Origin: Oleispirillum sp965228165
GTDB lineage: Bacteria > Pseudomonadota > Alphaproteobacteria > Rhodospirillales > Rhodospirillaceae
NCBI GenBank assembly: GCA_965228165.1
Contig: CBDDHB010000003.1
Span: 310,001 to 374,000 of the forward strand
Direction of reading: 5' to 3'
DNA: 64,000 nt
In this document: piece after piece, positions 42,785 through 50,561 of the stretch
How positions within the stretch are numbered: position 1 is the stretch's first letter
Layout: each line of letters starts with the position of its first letter
Notes under the pieces: generated by a model
The model's input: only the letters and a program-made list of their open reading frames with translations
The model's database searches: none
What the model was told of the DNA's origin: nothing
Program-made: the position numbers and the translations under genes

Positions 42785-43768
42785 GGAGCGCGAGGGGATT
42801 GGAGCCGACTGCCGGAGGCAGTGGGAACGCCCGGTGGGCGTTCCCAAGGCGGAAATGTCCCCTCGCAAAGTTTTACCGGGCAACCAGTCGCGCCAGCCGC
42901 GCAACATCTCGGCCAGCGCCAGCGCGGCGCGACTGGGTGGATAGTCGCGCGCCCAGGCCAGAACCGCCTGACGGCGGATCACCGCGTCGGAAAAAGGGAT
43001 CACCCGCAGCACCCCGGCGGCCTCGCCCAGGCGGCAGGCGGCGCGCGGAAACACCGAGCACCCCATGCCGCGCCCCACCAGATCGAGTTGCAGTTTCATC
43101 GACGCCATTTCCACCGGCACCGTCACCGCGAGGCCTCGGGCGCGGGCCTCGCGCTCCACCGCGTCGCGCAGGCCGTGCTCGGCCGAGGGCAGGATCAGCG
43201 GCTGCGCCACCGCCTCGGCGAAGGGGATCGACTCCCGCTCTCGCCATGGCGGCCGGTTGGGCGCGACGAAGGACAGGGTATCCGTCCACAGCGGCTCGAC
43301 CCGCAGACTGGCCGACGCCGCGTCGGGGAAAATCACCCCGAGGTCCAGGCGTCCGCGCAACAGGGCGTCGCGCGCGACGACGGACAGAACGGTGATCGCC
43401 TCCACCTTCACCGCCGGATGAAGGGCGAGGAAGCGTTCCAGCACCGCGCCGCCCAGGGCCGCGCCGATGCTGGGGGCGAAGGCCAGGCGCACCGTCCCCG
43501 AAACCTCGGCGGCGCGGACCAGCATGTCGGCATGCAGGGTTTCGAACTCGCCCAACAGGCGGCGGGCGCGGCGTTCCAGTTCCAGACCGGCATCGGTGGG
43601 GCGCACCCCGCGCCCGGTGCGCACCAGAAGCGGCGCGCCGAATTCGTCCTCCAGCAGACGAATCTGCCGGGTCAGCGCGGGTTGGGTCAGCCGCATCCGT
43701 TGCGCGGCGCGGGAGAGACTGCCGGTTTCGACGACGTGGACGAAACCGCGAAGCTGGCGAAGGTCCAT
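42779..43768 (-). CDS. LysR-family transcriptional regulator
   Basis: 329-aa LTTR: N-terminal HTH (MDLRQLRGFVHVVETGSLSRAAQRMRLTQPALTRQI) and a periplasmic-binding-like effector domain starting SGTVRLAFAPSIGAALGG. It is divergent from the EamA transporter and probably controls it. ATG at 43768 is preferred; ATG at 43777 is possible but abuts an operator-like palindrome. The last ~30 residues (TLRGDISALGTPTGRSHCLR...) are encoded by the three-way-junction element and repeat B and exceed the usual LTTR length, so the native C-terminus has probably been replaced. CbbR identity is not supported: the gene is not divergent from cbbM and no CbbR-specific features were recognised. Confidence 0.88.
   Translation of the reverse strand: MDLRQLRGFVHVVETGSLSRAAQRMRLTQPALTRQIRLLEDEFGAPLLVRTGRGVRPTDAGLELERRARRLLGEFETLHADMLVRAAEVSGTVRLAFAPSIGAALGGAVLERFLALHPAVKVEAITVLSVVARDALLRGRLDLGVIFPDAASASLRVEPLWTDTLSFVAPNRPPWRERESIPFAEAVAQPLILPSAEHGLRDAVEREARARGLAVTVPVEMASMKLQLDLVGRGMGCSVFPRAACRLGEAAGVLRVIPFSDAVIRRQAVLAWARDYPPSRAALALAEMLRGWRDWLPGKTLRGDISALGTPTGRSHCLRQSAPIPSRSP
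42790..42866. repeat. 77-nt three-way-junction structure
   Basis: Outer stem GCGAGGGGA/TCCCCTCGC (42790-42798 with 42858-42866) encloses two perfect hairpins: ACTGCC/GGCAGT (42808-42813 with 42817-42822) and GGGAACGCCC/GGGCGTTCCC (42823-42832 with 42836-42845). It forms the 3' end of the LysR coding sequence on the minus strand, where it could be a terminator-like or processing structure. Confidence 0.6.
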
Positions 43769-43777
43769 GGCCGTCAT

Positions 43778-43798
43778 GATATCAGTTTTTCTGATATC
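43778..43798. promoter_or_regulatory. LysR-type operator between lysR and eamA
   Basis: GATATCAG-TTTTT-CTGATATC: perfect 8-bp arms with a 5-base centre, containing the T-N11-A spacing of LTTR boxes. It lies immediately upstream of the regulator start and 24 bases before the transporter start. Confidence 0.7.
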
Positions 43799-43821
43799 TG
43801 ATAGAAGCAAATAGCGTCTCG

Positions 43822-44841
43822 ATGAATATCCGGGAATTCGCTACATCGGAGTCATCGTTCCCCCGCCGGAGTCCCCTCGTGTCCGCTGCCGCTGAACCCG
43901 AAGCCTCGAGCGCCGTCGTCGCGGTGCTGATCACCACCGTGGCGCTGTCCTTCAAGGGCATCGTCGCCAAGCTGGCCTACGCCACCGGCATGGGGGTGGA
44001 GGCCCTGATGCTGGTCCGCTTCGCCCTGGCCGCTCCCCTGCTGTGGCTGTGCGTGCGCTGGCTGGCCAAGGGCGCGCCGACGATGGGGCTGACCCGGCGG
44101 CAATGGATGCACGCCGGGGTCGGCGGCCTGGCCTTCTTCCTCGCCGCCTACAGCGACCTGACCGCGGTGTCGCTGATCGACGCCGGAACCTCGCGCCTGT
44201 TCCTGTTCACCTTTCCGGTGTTCGTGATTTTGATCAACGCGGCGCAGGAACGCCGCCCGCCACGGGCGCGCGACGTCCTGACCTTCGCCGTCACCTATGC
44301 CGGGGTGGCCCTGGTGGCCCTGCCCAAGGGGCTGTCCGCCCTGTCCCCGTCGCAGATGCTGGGCATGGCCTGGGCGGTCGCGTCCGCCATCACCTATGCG
44401 GTCTATCTGACGGTCAGCCAGGGGATCATGAAGGAGATCGGCTCCGCCCGCTATACCGCCGCCTCCAACACCGTGACCCTGGCGGCGCTGGCGATTTCGA
44501 CCGGCATCTCGCCGACCGGGTACGGCGACCTTTCCTTCCCCGAGGGCGGGGTGTTCTGGGGCGCGGTGGTGGCGGTCGGCTGCACCGTCATCCCCTTCCT
44601 GCTGCTGTTCGAGGGCATCCGCCGCTGCGGCGCGGTGCGCGCCTCGCTGCTCACCCTCTCCGGGCCGGTGGTCACCGCCATCGGCGCCTGGGCGATCCTG
44701 GGCGAGACCCTGACTCCGGTGCAAATCGCGGGATTCGCCGTCACCCTGGGCAGCGTCGCCACCCTCTCCCTGCCCAAGGACCTGATCGCCCGCCTGCGCC
44801 CCGCGCCGAAAAGCTGCTCCGGCGCGGGCGGCTCCATTTGA
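43822..44841 (+). CDS. EamA/DMT-family transporter
   Basis: 339-aa inner-membrane protein with about ten hydrophobic helices arranged as two EamA repeats (first from AVVAVLITTVALSFKGIVAKLAYA, second from MLGMAWAVASAITYAVYLTVS). The helix ending LTLSGPVVTAIGAWAILGETLTPVQIAGF is the classic EamA C-terminal signature. Substrates of this superfamily (amino acids, metabolites) cannot be predicted from sequence. The cytoplasmic N-terminus of ~28 residues may be shorter if the GTG at 43879 is used. The divergent LysR gene likely regulates it. Confidence 0.9.
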   Translation: MNIREFATSESSFPRRSPLVSAAAEPEASSAVVAVLITTVALSFKGIVAKLAYATGMGVEALMLVRFALAAPLLWLCVRWLAKGAPTMGLTRRQWMHAGVGGLAFFLAAYSDLTAVSLIDAGTSRLFLFTFPVFVILINAAQERRPPRARDVLTFAVTYAGVALVALPKGLSALSPSQMLGMAWAVASAITYAVYLTVSQGIMKEIGSARYTAASNTVTLAALAISTGISPTGYGDLSFPEGGVFWGAVVAVGCTVIPFLLLFEGIRRCGAVRASLLTLSGPVVTAIGAWAILGETLTPVQIAGFAVTLGSVATLSLPKDLIARLRPAPKSCSGAGGSI

Positions 44842-44928
44842 CCGGAACATGCTCTAACCGCAAGGACGGACTTTACGCGGGCGGCGCTTCCCGGCACTCT
44901 CCCCCCTGACCCAGGGGAAGGACGAACG

Positions 44929-46167
44929 ATGGCGCACACCGCGACGGTGATCGGCGGCGGCCCCGCCGGACTGATGGCGGCGGAGGTTCTGGCGCGGGCC
45001 AGGGCCAGGGTCGATCTGTTCGAGGCGATGCCGACGCCGGGCCGCAAGTTCCTGCGCGCCGGGGTGGGCGGTCTCAACCTGACCCGCGACGAAGACAGCG
45101 AAACCTTCCTGGCCGATTACGGCGCGGCGCGGGATTTCGTCGCGCCGCATCTTGCCGCCTTCGGCCCGGCGGAGGCCCGCGCCTGGGCCGACGGCCTGGG
45201 GGCGGAAACCTTCATCGGCTCCTCGGGCAAGGTCTTCCCCAAGGCGATGAAGGCGGCGCCCCTGCTGCGCGCCTGGCTGGCCCGGCTGGACGGCCTGGGG
45301 GTTTCCCTCCGCCCGCGCCACCGCTGGCGGGGCTGGACGGCGGACGGCGCGCTGGCCTTCGCCGCGCCGGACGGCGACGTCGCGATCCGCCCCGACGCGA
45401 CGGTGCTGGCCCTGGGCGGCGCCAGTTGGCCGCGCCTGGGCTCGGACGGCGGCTGGCGCGATTTTCTGGCGGCGCGCGGCGTCGGCTTTTCCCCCTGGCG
45501 GCCCGCCAACTGCGGCTTCGACGTGGCGTGGAGCGCGGTCTTCCGCGACCGCTTCGCCGGAGCCCCCCTGTCCACCCTGGTCTTCTCGTTCGGCGGAACC
45601 CGGATTCGCGGCAACGCGACGATCACCGAACACGGCATCGAGGGCGGCGCGATCTATGCCCTGTCCGCCGCCCTGCGCGACGCCATCGCGGCGCACGGAT
45701 CGGCGACCCTGTCCATCGACCTTGCCCCCGACCGCTCCGCCGCCGACCTCGCCCGCGCCCTCGCCCGCCCGCGCGGCGCGCGGTCCTTCGCCACCCATCT
45801 GGCCCACGCGGGCATCGACGGCGCGCGCGCCGCCCTGGCGCGCGAGACCTCTCCCGGCATCGCCACCCTTCCCCCCGCCGCCCAGGCCGCCGCGGCGCGC
45901 ATCGTCTGCCTGCGCCCCCGCCCGCTCGCCGAGGCGATCAGCTCGGCGGGCGGCGTCCGGCTGGAGGAACTGGACAAAACCCTGATGCTGAAGCGCCTGC
46001 CCGGCGTCTTCTGCGCCGGCGAGATGCTGGACTGGGAGGCGCCGACCGGCGGCTACCTGATCACCGCCTGTCTGTCCCTGGGCCGGGCCGCCGGAATCGC
46101 CGCCGCCCGCTTCCTCGGCCTGCCCGAAGCCGAGGGCGGCATGGACGATTCCCCCGGAATCGGTTAG
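44929..46167 (+). CDS. HI0933/YhiN-family flavoprotein (TIGR03862 type)
   Basis: 412-aa predicted FAD-dependent oxidoreductase. The dinucleotide-binding loop VIGGGPAGLMAAEVLARA is at the N-terminus, followed by the family-specific PGRKFLRAGVGGLNLTRDED. The middle holds a second GGAS-PRLGSDG segment, and the C-terminal FAD-contacting motif is VFCAGEMLDWEAPTGGYLITACLSLGRAAG. The physiological reaction of this family is unknown. It stands alone between the transporter and pgm; a TTGACC box near 44837 could be its -35. Confidence 0.9.
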   Translation: MAHTATVIGGGPAGLMAAEVLARARARVDLFEAMPTPGRKFLRAGVGGLNLTRDEDSETFLADYGAARDFVAPHLAAFGPAEARAWADGLGAETFIGSSGKVFPKAMKAAPLLRAWLARLDGLGVSLRPRHRWRGWTADGALAFAAPDGDVAIRPDATVLALGGASWPRLGSDGGWRDFLAARGVGFSPWRPANCGFDVAWSAVFRDRFAGAPLSTLVFSFGGTRIRGNATITEHGIEGGAIYALSAALRDAIAAHGSATLSIDLAPDRSAADLARALARPRGARSFATHLAHAGIDGARAALARETSPGIATLPPAAQAAAARIVCLRPRPLAEAISSAGGVRLEELDKTLMLKRLPGVFCAGEMLDWEAPTGGYLITACLSLGRAAGIAAARFLGLPEAEGGMDDSPGIG

Positions 46168-46219
46168 TCTGATTTCCGTCATATTTCCTGCCGAACGACG
46201 CCAGCGATGGAGAACCGCC

Positions 46220-47860
46220 ATGCCCGAGACCCGTGTTCCGACGGTCGTTCCGACCGTGCCCTTCGAGGATCAAAGGCCGGGAACCTCGGGCTTGCGCAAG
46301 GCGGTGCCGGTATTCCAGCAACCGCATTATCTGGAAAACTTCGTCCAGTCGGCGTTCGACAGCCTGCCCGACCACGCCGGGCAGACCCTGGTGGTCGGCG
46401 GCGACGGGCGCTTCTTCAACGTCGAGGCGACCCAGACCATCCTGCGCATGGCCGCCGCCAACGGCATCGGACGCATCCTGGTCGGACGGAACGGCCTGCT
46501 GTCCACCCCCGCCGTCTCCTGCCTGATCCGCAAATACCGGGCCCACGGCGGCTTCGTCCTGTCGGCCAGCCACAATCCGGGCGGCGCCGAAGGCGACTTC
46601 GGCATCAAGTACAACATCGGCAACGGCGGCCCCGCGCCGGAAAGCCTGACCGAGGACATCTTCACCGCCAGCCGCAGGATCAGCCGCTTCCTCACCGTCG
46701 AAGCGCCGCACTGCGATCTCGACCGCGTCGGCGAATGCCGCGTCGGCGGGATGACCGTGGAGGTGATCGACCCGGTCGCCGACTACGCCGCCCTGATGGA
46801 AAGCCTGTTCGACTTCGACGCGATTTCCGATCTTCTGAAGACCCCCGGCTTCCGCATCCGCTTCGACGCCATGCACGCGGTTACCGGCCCCTATGCCCAG
46901 GCGATCCTGGAAGACCGCCTGGGCGCGCCCGCGGGCAGCGTGGTCAACGCGGTGCCCCTGCCCGATTTCGGCGGCCACCACCCCGACCCCAACCTGACCC
47001 ACGCCGCCGATCTGGTGGCGGCGCTGCGCGGTCCGGGGGCTCTCGACTTCGGCGCGGCCTCGGACGGCGACGGCGACCGCAACATGATCCTGGGGGCCGA
47101 CGCCTTCGTCACCCCCAGCGACAGCCTGGCGATCATCGCCGCCCACTGCGATCTGGTGCCGGGCTATGCCGGGCGTCTGTCCGGCATCGCGCGGTCGATG
47201 CCGACCTCGCGCGCCGCCGACCGCGTCGCCGCCGCGCGGGGCGTCCCCTGCTTCGAGACGCCGACCGGCTGGAAATTCTTCGGCACCCTTCTCGACGCGG
47301 GCAAGGTCACCTTCTGCGGCGAGGAAAGCTTCGGCACCGGATCCGACCACGTGCGGGAAAAGGACGGCCTGTGGGCGGTTCTCTACTGGCTCAACATTCT
47401 GGCGAAGACCCGCCGCTCCGTCGGCGACATCCTGACCGACCACTGGCGGACCTTCGGCCGCGACTATTACTCCCGCCACGATTACGAAGCGATCGACGCC
47501 GACGCGGCGAAGGCCCTGATGCGCGCCCTGCGGGCGGCGCACCTGATCGGGAAACGCTTCGGCGAACGCGAGGTGACCCTGCACGACGACTTCGCCTACA
47601 CCGACCCGGTGAACGGCGAAAAGACCTCTGGCCAGGGGGTGCGCGTCGGCTTTTCCGACGGCGCGCGGATCGTCTTCCGCCTGTCGGGCACCGGCACTAG
47701 CGGCGCCACCTTGCGGATCTACCTGGAACGCTTCGAGGCCGACCCGAAACGCCAGGGCCTGGACCCGCAAACCGCGCTGGCCGACCTGATCGCGGCGGCG
47801 CGGGAAATCGCGGGAATCGAGTCCCGTACCGGACGCACCGCCCCCGACGTGATCACCTGA
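46220..47860 (+). CDS. pgm: Phosphoglucomutase (alpha-D-glucose specific)
   Basis: Interconverts glucose 1- and 6-phosphate (546 aa), linking gluconeogenesis to glycogen synthesis. Motifs: PGTSGLRKAV near the N-terminus, the phosphoserine loop LSASHNPGGAEGDFGIKYN, metal loop DGDGDRNMI, sugar-binding GEESFGTGSDHVREKDGLWA, and the C-terminal phosphate-binding RLSGTGTSGATLRIYLE. It opens the + strand glycogen gene run, which makes the glycogen role firm. Confidence 0.97.
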   Translation: MPETRVPTVVPTVPFEDQRPGTSGLRKAVPVFQQPHYLENFVQSAFDSLPDHAGQTLVVGGDGRFFNVEATQTILRMAAANGIGRILVGRNGLLSTPAVSCLIRKYRAHGGFVLSASHNPGGAEGDFGIKYNIGNGGPAPESLTEDIFTASRRISRFLTVEAPHCDLDRVGECRVGGMTVEVIDPVADYAALMESLFDFDAISDLLKTPGFRIRFDAMHAVTGPYAQAILEDRLGAPAGSVVNAVPLPDFGGHHPDPNLTHAADLVAALRGPGALDFGAASDGDGDRNMILGADAFVTPSDSLAIIAAHCDLVPGYAGRLSGIARSMPTSRAADRVAAARGVPCFETPTGWKFFGTLLDAGKVTFCGEESFGTGSDHVREKDGLWAVLYWLNILAKTRRSVGDILTDHWRTFGRDYYSRHDYEAIDADAAKALMRALRAAHLIGKRFGEREVTLHDDFAYTDPVNGEKTSGQGVRVGFSDGARIVFRLSGTGTSGATLRIYLERFEADPKRQGLDPQTALADLIAAAREIAGIESRTGRTAPDVIT

Positions 47861-48044
47861 TCGACCCCGGGGTTTCCGCCAACAACAAGGAACGGCTGGA
47901 TTTTTGCGACCATCCGAAGGATGATCGGACGAGCGGGGCGCGGAGAGCGTCGCGCAGGGTGGTCGCGCCGCCGTCGCGGCGGAACCGGCCACCCCGGCGT
48001 ATCGTGTGTTGTGGTTCTCCAACTGGAACAAGGATCAGCCCGCA

Positions 48045-48233
48045 ATGACCGAACACACCGAAATCAAAATCCGCAGCCGGGCCTATGCCTTGTGGCTGGA
48101 ACATGGCTGCGAGGAAGGCCGGGACATGGATTTCTGGCTGCTCGCCGAACGCGAAATTCTGGGGGGCGCGCCCATGGACGCGGCACCCCGGGTCAAACCC
48201 GCCGCCGCCGAACCGAAAACCGGCCCCCGATAA
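48045..48233 (+). CDS. Small DUF2934 protein
   Basis: 62-aa protein: IRSRAYALWLEHGCEEGRDMDFWLLAEREIL is the DUF2934 core (RAY-LW---G---GRD-DFWL-AE-E), followed by a Pro/Ala tail. Function is unknown; such genes often sit beside glycogen or trehalose genes in Alphaproteobacteria, as here between pgm and glgB. ATG at 48045 has an AAGGAT ribosome binding site. The 184-base gap before it has no clear gene. Confidence 0.8.
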   Translation: MTEHTEIKIRSRAYALWLEHGCEEGRDMDFWLLAEREILGGAPMDAAPRVKPAAAEPKTGPR

Positions 48234-48247
48234 CCCGGTCGCGTCGC

Positions 48248-48279
48248 GGCGTCCCCGCCCCCGTTCGGGCGGGGACGCC
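48248..48279 (+). terminator. Strong hairpin between DUF2934 gene and glgB
   Basis: GGCGTCCCCGCCC (48248-48260) pairs perfectly with GGGCGGGGACGCC (48267-48279) around a 6-base loop, 14 bases after the DUF2934 stop and 45 bases before glgB. There is no U-tract; it may attenuate read-through into glgB. Confidence 0.5.
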
Positions 48280-48323
48280 GTCCGGACCGACCGGGACGGC
48301 CCGGCCACGCACAAGGGATGGAT

Positions 48324-50557
48324 ATGGGCCCCCCCAGAAGACGTCCGGCGACGATGCCGGATTCACCCGGATCGTTCACGCCACCCATCGCGATCCCTTC
48401 GGATTTCTGGGGCCGCATCGTCTTGACGACGGCCAGGCGGTGGTCCGCGCCTTCCTGCCGGACGCCGACCGCGCCGAGGTGATCGCCCCCGACGGGCGCA
48501 CGATCGCCCCGATGCTGCCCGGCAAACCGCCCGGCTGCTTCGTCGCCCGCCTGCCCGACCCCGGCCTGACCGGCGCGCCCTATCGCCTGCGCCTGCATCA
48601 CGGCGAACACACCTGGGAAATCGACGACCCCTATCGCTTCCCCTCCAACCTGGGCGACCTGGACCGCCACCTGATGGCGGAAGGCCGCCACCGCCGCAGC
48701 TTCGACAAGCTGGGGGCGCATCCGGTGACGATGGAGGGAACCGCGGGGATCAACTTCGCGGTCTGGGCGCCCAACGCGCGGCGGGTCAGCGTCGTCGGCG
48801 ACTTCAACGCCTGGGACGGACGCCGCCACCCGATGCGCCTGCACCCCGGCTGCGGCGTCTGGGAAATCTTCATCCCCGGCATCGGCGAGGGAGCCGTCTA
48901 CAAGTTCGAGATTCTCGGCCCGAGGGGCGAACTGCTGCCTCTCAAGGCCGACCCCTACGCCTTTTCCTGCGAGACCCCGCCCCGCACCGCCAGCCGGGTG
49001 GCGCGACGCGGCGGCTATGCCTGGACCGACGGCGACTGGATGGCCCGGCGCAAGGCGGCCAACGCCTGGAACGCGCCGATGTCGGTCTACGAGGTGCATC
49101 TGGGATCGTGGCGGCGCTGCCCGGAACAGGGCAACCGCTACCTCACCTATCGCGAGATCGCCGAGCAGCTGGTGCCCTATGCGAAGTATCTGGGCTTCAC
49201 CCACATCGAACTGCTGCCGATCAACGAATATCCCTTCGACGGCTCCTGGGGCTATCAGCCGATCGGCCTGTTCGCGCCGACCAGCCGCTTCGGTTCCCCC
49301 GATGATTTCCGCTTCCTCGTCGACGCCTGCCACCGGGAAGGGATCGGCGTCATCCTCGACTGGGTGCCCGGCCACTTCCCCGAGGACGCGCACGGCCTCG
49401 CCTGGTTCGATGGCACACACCTGTACGAACACGCCGACCCGCGCCAGGGCCGCCACATGGACTGGGGCACCCTGATCTACAACTTCGGGCGCGCCGAGGT
49501 GCGCAACTTCCTGATCGCCAACGCCCTGTTCTGGCTGGAGGATTACCACATCGACGGACTGCGGGTGGATGCGGTGGCGTCGATGCTCTACCTCGACTAC
49601 AGCCGGAAAGACGGGGAGTGGATTCCCAACGCCTTCGGCGGCCACGAAAACCTGGAGGCGATCGCCTTCCTCAAACGCCTGAACGAGGTCCTGTACGAGG
49701 AACACCCCGGCGCCTTCACCGTCGCCGAGGAATCCACCGCCTGGCCGATGGTGTCGCGGCCCACCTACCTTGGGGGCTTAGGCTTCGGCTTCAAGTGGAA
49801 CATGGGCTGGATGCACGACACCCTGCGCTACATGGGCAAGGAGCCGGTGCATCGCGCCTATCACCACAACGATCTGACCTTCGGCCTGCTTTACGCCTTC
49901 CAGGAAAACTTCGTCCTGCCGCTGTCCCACGACGAAGTGGTGCACGGCAAGGGATCGCTGATCGGCCGGATGCCGGGCGACCGCTGGCAGAAGTTCGCCA
50001 ACCTGCGCGCCTATTTCGCCTTCATGTGGACCCATCCGGGCAAGAAGCTGCTGTTCATGGGCGGCGAATTCGCGCAGGAAGCGGAATGGAACCACGACGC
50101 CAGCCTGGACTGGCACCTCGCCGACGACCCCCTGCATGCCGGCATGCAGGCGGCGATCCGCGACCTGAACGCGCTCTATCGCCGCACCCCGGCGCTCCAT
50201 CGCGCCGACTTCGATCCGGCGGGATTCGCCTGGATCGACTGCTGCAATCCGGAGCAAAGCGTCCTCGCCTTCCTGCGCCGCGATCCGGAATCCGCCGGGG
50301 GCGAGGTGGTGGTCGTCGCCAACTTCACCCCGGTGGCGCGCCCCGGCTATCGCCTGGGGGTGCCGCGCCAGGCCTTCTATGCCGAGGAGATCAACACCGA
50401 TTCCCATCTTTACGGCGGCGGCAACGTCGGCAACGGCGGCGGCGTCCTGGCCGAGGCGATACCCTCCCACGGGCAGCCGTTCTCGATCGTCGTCACCCTG
50501 CCGCCCCTCGCCGTCCTGGTGCTGAAGGCGGGCGGCGACGCGCCCGGCGGGGACTGA
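48324..50557 (+). CDS. glgB: 1,4-alpha-glucan branching enzyme GlgB (apparent frameshift near the start)
   Basis: GH13 enzyme introducing alpha-1,6 branches in glycogen. Two CBM48-like N-terminal modules (HATHRDPFGFLGPH; GTAGINFAVWAPNARRVSVVGDFNAWDG) precede the catalytic domain with DGLRVDAVASMLYLDYSR (nucleophile Asp), TVAEEST (acid/base Glu) and LPLSHDEVVHGKGSL. The frame that encodes all this has no ATG/GTG/TTG start upstream of the conserved N-terminus. ATG 48324, with an AAGGGA ribosome binding site, is in a different frame and would join it if the seven-C run at 48329-48335 had one more C, giving MGPPQKTSGDDAGF. The break is a homopolymer indel, real or technical. Expected length is about 745 aa. 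Confidence 0.9.
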
Positions 50558-50561
50558 AGCC

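Noticed and set aside
42779..43768. LysR gene as CbbR, the RubisCO activator
   Set aside because: It is not divergent from cbbM, is separated from it by prk and a GFA remnant, and faces an EamA transporter with its own operator.
47921..48323. GlgB starting far upstream in the same frame
   Set aside because: That stretch overlaps the DUF2934 gene and a strong hairpin, has no family similarity, and would be read in the wrong frame for the ribosome binding site.
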